Positions 19,129-28,087 of a DNA stretch of 64,000 nt are shown here, in pieces. Source of the DNA: Pseudomonadales bacterium (lineage in GTDB: Bacteria; Pseudomonadota; Gammaproteobacteria; Pseudomonadales; Azotimanducaceae); the NCBI GenBank assembly GCA_041395945.1, contig JAWKZN010000001.1:2480001-2544000 (forward strand). Reading direction: 5' to 3'. A program made the translations under genes and the position numbers. Under the pieces are notes generated by a model. It did not search any database and was not told the origin of the DNA. It saw nothing but the letters and a program-made list of their open reading frames with translations. Position 1 is the first letter of the stretch. Every line of letters begins with the position of its first letter.

Positions 19129-19538
19129 GAAACCACCAAGCCCGCCTCATTCAACTTCCTGCAACAGCAGGAACGCCTCGACGACTTCATGGACATCTAC
19201 AACAACGACCGACCACACCAGGCACTCAACATGAAGTATCCCGGCGAGCTGTATACACCCTCGCCCGTGTGTTCCGACAACCAGCGCCGCCCGATTATCC
19301 GTTTCACTATCGTACCGTCCGGGTCACGCACTGCGGCCGATTGTGCTTCGACAGACGCAAGATCAGCCTGAGCTGTGTGTTCGCTGGGCAGGACGTTGGG
19401 ATCCGCAAGGTAAGCGACAAGATCCGGCTTGTCTCATTTCGGGAGTTCGATCCAGGATACTTTGACGAGGACGAGCAGAGAGTCGAACCCGCCGTGAATC
19501 CATTTATACCGAAAGTGTTACCTGTGTCTCCGGTATAA
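19102..19538 (+). pseudogene. IS481-family transposase C-terminal remnant, frameshifted
   Basis: Two overlapping frames together give a typical IS481-type C-terminus: first (19102-19371) PASFNFLQQQERLDDF...YNNDRPHQALNMKYPGELY, then (from about 19269, next frame) YPFHYRTVRVTHCGRLCFDRRKISL...VFAGQDVGIRKVSDKIRLVSF...PKVLPVSPV. A one-base shift lies near 19270. The N-terminal HTH and first catalytic residues are absent. Confidence 0.8.
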
Positions 19539-19560
19539 AAGGTTACCTATGTGTCCGGTA
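19515..19560 (+). repeat. Tandem copies of the IS481-type terminal sequence
   Basis: TGTTACCTGTGTCTCCGGT (about 19516-19534) and GGTTACCTATGTGTCCGGT (19541-19559) are near-identical and lie just after the transposase fragment, consistent with the right terminal repeat of the insertion sequence in duplicate. Confidence 0.5.
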
Positions 19561-19702
19561 AGGACCCTAGGGAAATGGCTCCGCTTGGTCCGACGTCTTC
19601 CTGCCGTCCTCCAATAGATCCCAAGGAGTTCATATGGAACCTGATAGATGTCATATAGAACCTATCTGATTTACTACGCGTAGCCACAACCTGGAGTGAC
19701 CG

Positions 19703-20082
19703 GTGAACAACGACATCAGCCCCAGCGTAGATGCCGTGTTCGGTGGCAAGACCGCCAGCCAGGTACTGCTCTATCTCGAGAACTATGGGGAGGCACACGG
19801 TCATCAGATCGCAAAGACATTCGGGATTCCCGCTTCCATGGTCCAGCGCCAGCTCCGCCGCTTCGAGGCCGGTGGTCTGATCGTCGGCCGTGACGTCGGA
19901 CGCACGAGGCTTTTCACCTGGAACCCCCGGAGCCAAACCGCGAAGAACCTCCGCCTGTTCCTTCGGGCAGAACTCGACTCACTCCCTGATGACGTTCTCG
20001 ACCGCTGTTTCCGGGACCGGATACGCCCACGACGTACGGGCAGCGTGTCGAATACGTCAGTGAGCGCGGCAAATCCGGATGA
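19703..20082 (+). pseudogene. Winged-helix (AbiEi-like antitoxin) gene, probably frameshifted near its 3' end
   Basis: About 110 residues read as a winged helix (HGHQIAKTFGIPASMVQRQLRRFEAGGLIVGRDVGRTRLFTWNPR) with a LPDDVLDRCFRDRIRPRR tail. In its own frame it stays open to 20641, running across the next gene. In the -1 frame the sequence after about 20030 reads YGQRVEYVSERGKSG and stops at TGA 20080-20082, overlapping the next gene's ATG (ATGA). A single-base loss near 20030 therefore best explains the layout. The partner is a nucleotidyltransferase, as in AbiE-type pairs. Confidence 0.55.
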
Positions 20083-20641
20083 AGCCACTCAGCTCGGACA
20101 ACACGTTACTCGAGGTGGTTGTCGCGGTCTCCGAAGCCCTCGAGCACGCAGGTATTGTAGCGCCCCTCTCGGGCGGCGCGGCCATCGCGATCTATACCAA
20201 CAACCGCTATCTGACCAAGGACCTCGACTTCGTGACTTCGGCGCGCGCCAAAGCACTCACCGCTGTCCTGGAGCCCCTCGGATTCACGGCATCGCCGGAC
20301 GGCCGCCACTTCACGCACGAACCATCGGGCTGGCTGGTGGAGTTCCCACCGGGACCACTCGCGTTCGGCAACACTGGCCTGGGAAACATCGACATCCCAG
20401 TGCTGGAAACCGAATGCGGCCAGGTTCGAGTCATTGCGCCCACCCAATCACTGATGGATCGATTGGCGGTGTACTTCCACTGGAACCGACAACGGCCCCT
20501 GCGCGACCAAGCGCGAGCCCTTGTGCAGGCCCTCGACCCGTTCGGCCGCATCGAATGGGACACCCTCTACCAAGGGGCACGCGTGAGGGCATCTCAAGCG
20601 AGGAAGTGGACGAAGCCTGCGGAGGATCACATCGATCGTAA
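20079..20641 (+). pseudogene. Nucleotidyltransferase (AbiEii/DUF6036-like) gene with 3' frameshift
   Basis: The main frame gives a nucleotidyltransferase core: LSGGAAIAIYTNNRYLTKDLDFVTS, with the GG and D-x-D metal-binding motif, then VIAPTQSLMDRLAVYFHWNRQ. After about residue 165 (near 20575) the frame continues into non-family sequence and through the tRNA-derived att repeat to 20771. The -1 frame instead reads REGISSEEVDEACGGSHRS with a stop at 20639-20641, a more plausible native end. The family is the toxin side of AbiE-like pairs. Both genes of this pair therefore seem damaged by one-base losses. Confidence 0.6.
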
Positions 20642-20704
20642 CAAGGGATACCATTCATTTCCTTGTCAGCGCCTTCGGCAACGATATGATCATCCGAGGA
20701 AATT

Positions 20705-20749
20705 TGGCTCCGCCTGCTGGGCTCGAACCAGCGACCCGCTGATTAACAG
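20705..20749 (-). repeat. att repeat A: 3' half of tRNA-Asn(GTT)
   Basis: Read on the minus strand this is an anticodon loop with GTT, variable loop, T arm (GCTGGTTCGAGCCCAGC), acceptor strand and CCA end. No D arm or 5' acceptor strand follows at higher coordinates, so it is not a functional tRNA. It is identical over 45 bp to repeat B and has two mismatches against repeat C. Interpreted as the left integration boundary of the island array. Confidence 0.85.
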
Positions 20750-21122
20750 CCTCACGTGCGAAATTCGATAACTGATTGAAAATTTAGGGCTTTCCCCAAT
20801 ACGGATGCGGTCACCGTGAGAAGGTTCCGCTCTCATTGCCGCACTATGGACCCATCTTCCAAGCCTGATCGCGAATCGCATTCACCGCCACACACGCCCC
20901 TTCTCCTGTCGCTTTTTCGATGAACCTCGTCTTTCTCAGCGGCTTCGGATGCGCCAAAGGCCCGGAATCGGAGGAAATTGGGGATTTATTCGAAGTCCAA
21001 GGTTAATCGGATGCAGTTGCGTGGATCAATGGAGGTTTCTGCATCAGACGGGCCTGCGGCGATAGACGCTCCAGCATCGTGCTCATCGCACTTAACCAGG
21101 GTGTCTATCAGGAAGGTCCAGC
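20750..21122. other. Island 1 left end without recognisable genes
   Basis: About 370 bp between att repeat A and the DUF2958 gene. I see no supported coding sequence, integrase fragment or strong repeat. Confidence 0.4.
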
Positions 21123-21482
21123 CTAAACCGCAATCACGCGGGCAACGCGTGCTTCATCGGCACAAGCGGAGAGCGTTTTGTCCGGATGAAAACGCAGATC
21201 ACGCTCGACCGGCAGGCCCAGCTTGCCGCGTATCGCTTCAAGCTCTGAGATCCGCACGCTACCAAGCTCGGGAAATCCCAGCCCGAGATCACACAGCCCG
21301 AAGGCGATGTCCGGATCATCAGGATCGAGCTCGGTCAGTAACCAGGTGCAGGCGGCATCCGGCGTGAAGAGTTTCACGACTGGGATGAAGTCAGGTTCCG
21401 GCTTGCCTTCCTGCGCATATGCGGCAGAAAGCCGTCCATTGCGGAGCATGCATTCACGGATGGATTGCGTTAGCAGTTTCAT
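21123..21482 (-). CDS. DUF2958 protein (island 1 copy)
   Basis: 119 residues starting at ATG 21482 behind a GGAGA ribosome site. It matches DUF2958, a small protein family common on plasmids and integrative elements and of unknown function: PDFIPVVKLFTPDAACTWLLTELDPDDPDIAFGLCDLG, where the family has a conserved acidic core. By my alignment 91 of 119 residues are identical to the copy at 40124-40483 in island 2, which suggests that islands 1 and 2 share ancestry. A GC-rich palindrome lies upstream of both copies. Confidence 0.85.
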   Translation of the reverse strand: MKLLTQSIRECMLRNGRLSAAYAQEGKPEPDFIPVVKLFTPDAACTWLLTELDPDDPDIAFGLCDLGLGFPELGSVRISELEAIRGKLGLPVERDLRFHPDKTLSACADEARVARVIAV

Positions 21483-22214
21483 TGCGGATCTCCTTCGTTT
21501 TCGTTTATTGCGAATGAACGCGGCAGACACCGCCGGGCGGCGCGCCCGGCAAAGATCGCGTCAGATAGAACAGCAACCAACGAACGAAGGCTGCGCAAGA
21601 ATGGCGCAAGGATCAGGCAGACATTGCAGCGGCAAGATGTGCGGGAATCCAATGCGGAGATGTTCGATGTGAGACCCGACTGACGAGATGAGCCCCTTCA
21701 ACCCGGTCTGTGCCCCGAACCAGCTCGCCCAAACGGAAACCTTGCTGGCACAGCAACGAGCGCGAGGCGTGGACGATAGCGTGCGCTTCATTGAACGGAT
21801 GAACACCAGGAACAAGAAGCAGGGCGCTCAGCACCTGGGCACTTCGGGCAGCCATCACCACAAGGGCAGCACCGGCAGCCGTCAGCAAGCCCGGTCCGGC
21901 TCCTGGGAGGAACTGAAGGAGGTCCTGATATTCACCACAGTGAGCAGTTTGAACTGCGCGACGGCATGGGCAGTGCATCTATTCGGCTGCAAGCCATGCC
22001 CACCATCAAATGGTCATCCCACCCACCACCATCATGATGGTGGCGCTGCTGCTGACGCTGCCAAAGCCGCCGGGGGCGTTGCGGGGGCGGCCCCCGCTAG
22101 AAGGGGGTGTATCGAAACCGTCACGCCGCAGCCTTGCGAAGGCGGGCGCTTGAGATCAGGGAGAAAGACTTCCCCCTCAAAAACTGCGAGAATGCTTCGA
22201 TGCTGCTGTGTTTA
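21483..22214. other. Non-coding stretch of island 1
   Basis: About 730 bp. It holds an 8-bp perfect GC palindrome at 21532-21550 (GCCGGGCG, 3 nt, CGCCCGGC) that also occurs near the island 2 DUF2958 gene. A 193-codon plus-strand frame (21688-22269) has odd composition (His-, Ala- and Arg-rich blocks) and no family resemblance, so I do not call it. Confidence 0.4.
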
Positions 22215-22337
22215 TGCTTTTAAAAGCAGATTAAACTCCTTATTCTGCTCTCAAAAGCATTTCTCTTGACTCTGGACGTAGAATCACTGTACGCTTTTGA
22301 AAGCAGTCAAACCCAGATAGACAGCCTTTAAAAGCAG
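22215..22337 (+). promoter_or_regulatory. Four palindromic operators of the hipBA operon
   Basis: Four copies of a TGCTTTT-N-AAAAGCA-like palindrome occur in 123 bp: 22215-22228 (TGCTTTTAAAAGCA, perfect), 22246-22259 (TGCTCTCAAAAGCA), 22292-22306 (CGCTTTTGAAAGCAG) and 22324-22337 (GCCTTTAAAAGCAG). The last abuts the hipB-like start codon. HipB proteins autorepress by binding several such sites upstream of hipBA, so these are the probable operators. Confidence 0.75.
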
Positions 22338-22676
22338 ATGAGAACCAATACGCTTACAAAATCCCCGCCCTATGCCGTCGAAAGCGCCATCAAGCGCCTG
22401 GGGCAGGACCTGCGCACGGCGCGGCTGCGCCGCAACCTGACCATCAAGGAGGTCGGGGAGAAGATCGGTGCCGGTGCCCGTGCCGTCTCCGATGCCGAAA
22501 AGGGAAAGCCCACCACGGCGACCGCCGTCTATGTCGCCCTGCTCTGGGTCTATGACCTGCTCGAGCCGTGGAGCGCCCTTGCCGACCCTGCGCAAGACGT
22601 TGAAGGTCTTGCGCGATCAGAGCGCCGCGAGCGCGCCCGCCCTGCGGCAAGCAAGGACCTTGATAATGACTTCTAA
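22338..22676 (+). CDS. hipB: HipB-like XRE antitoxin
   Basis: 112 residues with an XRE helix-turn-helix (about 18-75: LGQDLRTARLRRNLTIKEVGEKIGAGARAVSDAEKG). It is the DNA-binding antitoxin and repressor of a HipA kinase pair. The last 11 bases overlap the hipA start. The ATG at 22338 lies directly against an operator and has no clear ribosome site, so translation may start on a leaderless transcript or slightly downstream; this is uncertain. The helix-turn-helix is complete with this start. Confidence 0.85.
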   Translation: MRTNTLTKSPPYAVESAIKRLGQDLRTARLRRNLTIKEVGEKIGAGARAVSDAEKGKPTTATAVYVALLWVYDLLEPWSALADPAQDVEGLARSERRERARPAASKDLDNDF

Positions 22677-23916
22677 CAACGAGTGCTTCGTCTACATCAC
22701 CCTGCCGGGCGAGACGAGCTTCATCACGGCAGGCCGGTTTGTCATGGACAAAGCCCGCGGCGGCCAGCCGCTGGGAAAATTCGTCTATGGCAAAAACTAC
22801 CTTGCGAGCAAGCAGGCCGTGCCCATCGACCCCGGCGAGCTCAAGCTCGCAAACACGACCTACGAGACGCAGGGACAGAAGGGACTCTTCGGCGCGCTGC
22901 GCGACGCAAGCCCTGACTTCTGGGGCCGCCGCGTCATCGAGCGCCACACCAGGTCCACCGCTCTTAGCGAACTTGATTACCTGTTGCGCTCACCCAACGA
23001 CCGCGCAGGCGCCCTCGGATTCGGCCTGAACGCACAACCGCCAGCGCCGCTGCGCGAGTACAACCGGACGATGGACCTTGAGAAGCTGCAGCAGATTGCA
23101 GATGCAATCATCGCCGATGAGGAGCTCCCGAAAGACGATGCCGACACGCAGCAGGCGCATGAGCTCCTCGGTGGTACCAGCATGGGCGGTGCTCGTCCCA
23201 AGGCCGTCGTTGAAGATAACGAAGGCCTCTGGATCGCAAAATTCAACCGCAAGGACGATAAGTGGGATTACGCCAAAATCGAGCGCGCGATGCTGGAACT
23301 TGCCCGCGAGTGCGGCATCCAAGCCGCCATCTCCAAACGCACAACGATCGGCGACCGCGATGCGCTGCTCGTCAAACGTTTCGACCGTGAAAAGACAGAC
23401 CAGGGCTACCGCCGCGCAAGAATGCTCAGCGCGCTCACCCTGCTGCGCGCCGATGAGAACGAACGCGACAAATGGTCCTATGTCGTGCTGGCAGAAGAGG
23501 TCAGAAAGCTCTCCTCGCAGCCCACCGAAGACGGCCCCGAGCTCTTCAAGCGCATGGTCTTCAACGCCCTCATCAGCAACGATGACGACCACCCGCGCAA
23601 CCACGCCATGATTGCCCTGAACGAGGACTGGAAGCTCTCACCCGCATACGACCTGACCCCGTCCACACCGGTCAGCGCCACCCACCGCGACCTCGCCCTG
23701 CAATGCGGCGACATGGGACGCTTCGCCAATGCCAAGAACCTGCTCACCCAGTGCCGCAGGTTCCTCGTAGAACCCGAGCAGGCAGAAAAGCTCATCGTCG
23801 GGATGGAAGCGACCGTCAAGGCAAGATGGCGACCCATCGCCCGCGCCGAAGGCGTCACCGACCAGGACTGCGAGCGCATCAGCGGCGCATTCGCCTATGA
23901 GGGATTCAGGCAGTAG
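22666..23916 (+). CDS. hipA: HipA-type serine/threonine kinase toxin
   Basis: 416 residues. The start at 22666 (MTSNNECFVYI) follows the HipB overlap; a longer frame begins at 22468, inside hipB. N-terminal HipA_N-like region (about 1-110), then the HipA_C kinase: glycine loop GGARPKA, ATP-binding Lys in LWIAKFNRK, catalytic NDDDHPRNH and a metal-binding LSPAYDLTPS. HipA kinases phosphorylate glutamyl-tRNA synthetase or related targets and halt growth when not bound by HipB. All key residues are present, so it looks active. Confidence 0.92.
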   Translation: MTSNNECFVYITLPGETSFITAGRFVMDKARGGQPLGKFVYGKNYLASKQAVPIDPGELKLANTTYETQGQKGLFGALRDASPDFWGRRVIERHTRSTALSELDYLLRSPNDRAGALGFGLNAQPPAPLREYNRTMDLEKLQQIADAIIADEELPKDDADTQQAHELLGGTSMGGARPKAVVEDNEGLWIAKFNRKDDKWDYAKIERAMLELARECGIQAAISKRTTIGDRDALLVKRFDREKTDQGYRRARMLSALTLLRADENERDKWSYVVLAEEVRKLSSQPTEDGPELFKRMVFNALISNDDDHPRNHAMIALNEDWKLSPAYDLTPSTPVSATHRDLALQCGDMGRFANAKNLLTQCRRFLVEPEQAEKLIVGMEATVKARWRPIARAEGVTDQDCERISGAFAYEGFRQ

Positions 23917-23976
23917 GGGTATTACCCCGTACCCGCAGACACATCAGATAGGGCGATAACGCCTGCGGAGTGTGTC

Positions 23977-24313
23977 ATGTCATCGAGAAGAAAACACAGC
24001 AAGGAATACGAGGTTGAAGCCATCCGAACGGTGAAAACGCCTGGGGTAACGGAAAAGCAGGTGGCGGAAATTCTGCCAACAGCACCATCTGACACCTAGC
24101 ATGAGCCGTGGCGGCAACTGCTGGGACAGTGCGGTAGCCGAGTCCTATTTCGGTGGCTTGAAGAAAGAGAGGGGCCGCAAACGCGTGTACAAAACTCGCG
24201 AACTGGCTCGAGCCGATGTCTTCGATTACATCGAGGTGTTTTACAATCGCCAGCGGCGCTATGAACACCTCAGCGGTGTGAGTCCGATAGCCTTTGAGGC
24301 TGCCTCAGTGTGA
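23977..24313 (+). mobile_element. Internally deleted IS3-family element
   Basis: A 5' piece of OrfA (23977-24099: MSSRRKHSKEYEVEAIRTVK...TEKQVAEIL, then a stop) is joined to the 3' end of OrfB (24101-24313: MSRGGNCWDSAVAESYFGGLK...VFYNRQRRYEHLSGVSPIAFE). The middle, including the first two catalytic acidic residues, is missing, so the element cannot move by itself. It lies between hipA and att repeat B. Confidence 0.85.
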
Positions 24314-24385
24314 GGCTGGTTGGTGTCCAGAAACCCCAGGGCATTCCACAGGGTCAGCAACGACTCACGCGAGAGAGTAGAAGAT

Positions 24386-24430
24386 TGGCTCCGCCTGCTG
24401 GGCTCGAACCAGCGACCCGCTGATTAACAG
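24386..24430 (-). repeat. att repeat B: 3' half of tRNA-Asn(GTT), left end of island 2
   Basis: Identical over 45 bp to repeat A and in the same orientation. The flanking sequence differs from that of A on both sides. An 11-bp repeat shared with the right end of island 2 lies about 110 bp inside (24538-24548). Interpreted as the junction of islands 1 and 2. Confidence 0.85.
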
Positions 24431-24528
24431 GGTGGGAGTCGTTGGCACGTAAGTAGATGATTTGAGGATAGTTTTTAACTCGTTCTCTGTCTCACAAAAT
24501 TGCCGATTTCGGACGATTTTCGCGGCTT

Positions 24529-25488
24529 TCAGGGCCGTTTATGAGACAGCGACTCCTCCATCTTTTTGAGTGCCCGATGAGCGCCGGTCGGCGCCTGCTC
24601 GGAGCTAGTGGGTACGAGTTGGCCCAACAAGCGCTTGAGCGCGCCAAGGCGCTCGCCCATCTCGTCTCCTTCGAGAATCGACTTCATCGCTGTGCAGGTC
24701 TGGCACTCAAAGAAGCCATCTTCAGAGACCTGCCAGTCAGAGACATTGCGAAGCTGTAATCCGCACCAATGACAGTGTCCTTTCTCCCGAGAGCGAATAA
24801 AAACGCGCCCTTGCAACGTCTCACCATCTCGCCACACCGCTTCACTCTCACGAGCTACAAGAATCCATTGATCGGGCTTGTCTCCATGCCATTGAATCCA
24901 CGTCGCGCGAAGCGAGATCATGTCCCCTTCCGCCAGCAGAAAGTCGGCCGGCACAGCTACTTGAAATGTCAGGTTTTGACCTTCGACCTCAACCAATTGC
25001 CAGGGCGCTGATCCCGCACTCCACGATGCAGTATCAATGTCAGTTTCTTTTCCGAGTACGGAGACCATCCCCGAGACGGATACCGGTTTAAGCCCTGTTT
25101 CCGGCTCCGCTAGCGGAGGAGGCTCGCGCGGCGTAATGGCAACCAAGTACTCCTGCGTTTTTGATTCTTCACAGTGTATTTCCCAACAACTATGACGAGG
25201 CCATGGAGGGCCAAGCGGATAGTCGAACAGGACGCAGTCACCGTTACCATTTGTATGAAAAAAAACAGGTTCACCGCACCACCAACAGCTCGTCGGGTAC
25301 GTATTGCGAGACTCCAGAATTCGTGCGCGAGCCGGAGCGGGTGCAGGGGGTGTGTAAGTCGTGTAGGACGACATGCACACATGGGCACCAGTGCCATCGG
25401 CATCGAGGGCAACCCAGTGACCACGGGCGTTTGTCATGATGATCGGCGCGCCGCAGTCTCTACATGCTCGCTTATATGAATCAGTCAC
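24529..25488 (-). CDS. Uncharacterised Cys-rich protein with three zinc-ribbon-like motifs
   Basis: 319 residues. I do not recognise a family. Cys pairs of zinc-knuckle type occur at about 9-12 (CRDCG), 68-71 (CWWCG, followed by a downstream HSC) and 237-240 (CHWCG, with a later CQTC). Between them is an Ala/Pro-rich linker and a beta-rich segment. The C-terminal 45 residues are helical. It is the first gene inside island 2, ends just inside the att region and precedes the relaxase gene on the same strand, so a DNA-processing or accessory transfer role is possible (inference). Confidence 0.55.
   Translation of the reverse strand: MTDSYKRACRDCGAPIIMTNARGHWVALDADGTGAHVCMSSYTTYTPPAPAPARARILESRNTYPTSCWWCGEPVFFHTNGNGDCVLFDYPLGPPWPRHSCWEIHCEESKTQEYLVAITPREPPPLAEPETGLKPVSVSGMVSVLGKETDIDTASWSAGSAPWQLVEVEGQNLTFQVAVPADFLLAEGDMISLRATWIQWHGDKPDQWILVARESEAVWRDGETLQGRVFIRSREKGHCHWCGLQLRNVSDWQVSEDGFFECQTCTAMKSILEGDEMGERLGALKRLLGQLVPTSSEQAPTGAHRALKKMEESLSHKRP
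24538..24548 (+). repeat. Arm-type repeat TTTATGAGACA (left)
   Basis: The same 11 bases occur twice inside the right end of island 2 (62086-62096 and 62105-62115), all in the same orientation. The placing close to both att copies suggests binding sites for the integrase encoded at 61064-62074. Confidence 0.5.
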
Positions 25489-25545
25489 AGGGCCAATACT
25501 AGACTAGGTCGTCATTTGCCCAAACCCTCAGTCCGGACGAAATCT

Positions 25546-27162
25546 TCATCGCTCCTTGTCGAGATCTTTGCTCTTTCCCCTACGGCGGGGCGCACGCTGC
25601 CGCCGCAGACGGGTGCGGCCAGGAGACTCCTTTGATGGTCCTTCTTCCGACTCACGTTCTGTCTGTTCTCGTTCACTTCCTGCGGCACGGCCAAATTCTT
25701 CTTTGAGATCAAATTCAGGCGTCTTCGGACCCAATCGGGCAAGCGCTCGATCGAAGGATTTTTCGAGCGTTCCATGCTCGCCTCCGACAACAGGCACCGG
25801 ACCTTCATAGTAGACCTCGGGCACACGCGCCTTACCGGCGCGCCGATCAATCCGACCGTCTTTGCGGATCGCGATCTCCATGGTTTTTCGCTCCCGCGCT
25901 TGGACCTGGGCGAGCGCTCTGAACTGCCGATCAAGATCGAGTGTTTGGAGCCCATGGCGCTGCGTTAGCCGTACCTGTTCATCCCGATGGGCCTCGCGCT
26001 TGATCTGCATGACTTGGGCAAACTGACGCCGACGTTTGCGGTCCTGGTGATCGTGTAGTTTCTGCCGGACAACGTTGATCCCCGTGACCTTCCCCAAGAA
26101 GTCTGCTAGGCCACGAGGTCTGCGCTGATAGCGCTCCTGCCTGACGCGCTTGATCTCGGCGCGGTAGGCCTGACGAATAGTTCTTCGTTCAGCGAGATGG
26201 CGTTCGGAAAGCACCGCGCGTTCTCGTCGCTGACGGTGCTCCAGGGATTGCTTTAGGCCATCGAGTCTTTCGCGGCGACGTGATTGCTTTCGCTCAAGCT
26301 CCTTGCGCCGCAGATACGCATCTTCAGCCCGCTGATGGTCTCCAAATTCTTTGAGCTGTCGTGCCGCCATTTCTTTGGCTTCTTCGACGGTCGGCAACAT
26401 CCCGTCCGTGATTTCCTTGTTCAGGAATTCGCGAATGTGCTTGGTGCGTACCTGGCGATCATCGATCAGCTTGGAGAGCGCGTTCACATGACCATAGATA
26501 TCGACGACGACATAGGGCCTTTTTCCACGCGCCAGGATGTAACCCCGGTCATCGAGCGCACGTAAAAATGCGTTCACGCTATCGCTGCCCTGCCACGCGC
26601 TAGTGATATCGGAAATGCGCTGCGCCTGTGTTATTCCTGTCTCGTCCTGCTGGACCTTTTCGTAGAGCGAGAGCTGACGACTTTCTTGAGGCTTTTTCTC
26701 GTAGCCTTCTGGCAGGATGAGATTGTGTTCACGGGCAAATTCCTTCGTGACCATCATGAGTTTTTGATGGTCAAAGGCGATGTGAATAGCTTTGCCTTTT
26801 TCGGCATCAATACGCGACCACACGACATGACAATGCTCGCGCCCGTGCTTGCGATGAAACACGACCGCGCGCGGCTGATCCGAGAGCCCCAATTTCTCTT
26901 CCGCGCGGGTGATGTAGTCCATGTATTGCGCGCGGTTCAACGGGTCCTGATTGGGGTCCGGATTGACCGACATCGAGTAGAGGTAATTGCGACATTTTGT
27001 GAGGGCGTGTGCCTGCGCTTCCCATTCGGCAAACGCGCCATGAAGATCGCGCGCAATCGCGCCGCGCACACCAACAAATTCCAGCTCCTCGTTGTCGTGA
27101 ACATTGAGCAGATGGGTTGCCAAATCCTGGCCGACGCCTCGCTGGCTGGCAAACGGAATCAT
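25546..27162 (-). CDS. MobA/MobP-type relaxase
   Basis: 538 residues. The N-terminal about 200 residues form a relaxase domain with the histidine metal motif in HGREHCHVVWSRID and an upstream Tyr-rich region (NYLYSMS). The second half is a long Arg/Lys/Glu-rich coiled-coil (about 275-420) and a basic tail. It would nick oriT and pilot the DNA strand in conjugative transfer. The start overlaps the stop of the MobC-like gene (ATGA). It resembles the MobP relaxases of mobilizable elements. Confidence 0.85.
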   Translation of the reverse strand: MIPFASQRGVGQDLATHLLNVHDNEELEFVGVRGAIARDLHGAFAEWEAQAHALTKCRNYLYSMSVNPDPNQDPLNRAQYMDYITRAEEKLGLSDQPRAVVFHRKHGREHCHVVWSRIDAEKGKAIHIAFDHQKLMMVTKEFAREHNLILPEGYEKKPQESRQLSLYEKVQQDETGITQAQRISDITSAWQGSDSVNAFLRALDDRGYILARGKRPYVVVDIYGHVNALSKLIDDRQVRTKHIREFLNKEITDGMLPTVEEAKEMAARQLKEFGDHQRAEDAYLRRKELERKQSRRRERLDGLKQSLEHRQRRERAVLSERHLAERRTIRQAYRAEIKRVRQERYQRRPRGLADFLGKVTGINVVRQKLHDHQDRKRRRQFAQVMQIKREAHRDEQVRLTQRHGLQTLDLDRQFRALAQVQARERKTMEIAIRKDGRIDRRAGKARVPEVYYEGPVPVVGGEHGTLEKSFDRALARLGPKTPEFDLKEEFGRAAGSEREQTERESEEGPSKESPGRTRLRRQRAPRRRGKSKDLDKER

Positions 27163-27509
27163 GGCTTGCGCCCCATCGCCTGAAGCAGCCCCGTGCGTAA
27201 CTCGGCGAGGTCATCACAGGCGCGTTCAATAAGCAGCGTGTTATTGGGGTTATCGCCACCGGCCAGCCTGATTTCTTCGAGCTCATCACGGATTTTGGCC
27301 GCCTGGGCGAGCAAGCGGGCCAGATCCTGCTGCTCAAGCGGGGGCCGCCGTGCGGCTCGTCCGGGCTGCTGGTCAAAGATCGCTTTGGTGATGAAGGCGT
27401 TGATAGAAAGCCCCGAGTTCTTTACGCGCGCATCAAACTCTGCGCGCAGCTCTAAAGGCGGGCGATATGACAGGGGCGCTGCGCGCTTTTTTGTCTCCTT
27501 CTTGCTCAT
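27159..27509 (-). CDS. MobC-like relaxosome accessory protein
   Basis: 116 residues from ATG 27509, which has AAGGA eight bases upstream; an ATG three codons earlier lies too close to it. A ribbon-helix-helix-like N-terminal part (PLSYRPPLELRAEFDARVKNSGLSINAFITKAIF) is followed by helices, the pattern of MobC/MbeC proteins that open oriT for the relaxase. The overlap with the relaxase gene supports joint function. Confidence 0.75.
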   Translation of the reverse strand: MSKKETKKRAAPLSYRPPLELRAEFDARVKNSGLSINAFITKAIFDQQPGRAARRPPLEQQDLARLLAQAAKIRDELEEIRLAGGDNPNNTLLIERACDDLAELRTGLLQAMGRKP

Positions 27510-28087
27510 GGCACACATCCTTATTCACCGCTGGGTGTGCCTTCCTCGCACCGACCTCGTGAGCCGCCCTGGTGCGGGTCCAGCGCTGCCTATGCGCTGG
27601 TCGATGGGGTTCCAAGGGGAGAGCCGAAGTCTCCCTTTGGCCGAGGGTTCCAAGGGGCCATGGAATGCCCTTTGGTCAGGGTTGTTAGGGGCATGAAAGC
27701 CCTTAACGCGATGGGATATTAGGGAGAGCGCAGTCTCCCTGATTCAGTTTGGACAATAGCGCGCTGCGCCTTCATTGCCGAAAGGCAATCTCGTCCGAAC
27801 TGACTCTCCCTTGGCAAGAACGGCCTAAAAGCCGGATCGAGCCTTAGGGAGCCCAAGGGGGGTGACAACGGGGGGATGGGAAATCCCCCCTCAAGGTGGG
27901 CGCGGTCCGTGAAACGGGTAGTACCGCGCACACCTTGTACTAAATCTTAGCCATTCGTCCGGTCCCCTCATTCTAGTTTGCGGAGGGAGCCTTTAAGAAT
28001 TCGTTAATGAGTGCCAGGTAATCCACGCTGACAGCGGGAATCGGCACAGATCTTCTTGTATAGCGCGAGGATCGCGCGAGGCAAAGC
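27510..28087. other. Candidate oriT region upstream of the mobilization genes
   Basis: About 580 bp without a gene I can support. It is rich in short repeats: GGGAGAG...CTCTCCC blocks between 27616 and 27815, and a perfect hairpin ATTGCC-GAAA-GGCAAT at about 27774-27789. oriT usually lies just upstream of mobC/mobA, so this is the likely transfer origin. I could not identify a nick sequence. Confidence 0.45.

Noticed and set aside
20642..20771. C-terminal extension of the nucleotidyltransferase through att repeat A
   Set aside because: It encodes the tRNA fragment and has no family similarity; treated as read-through after a frameshift.
21688..22269. 193-codon plus-strand frame in island 1
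   Set aside because: Biased His/Ala/Arg composition and overlap with the hip operators; no support as a gene.
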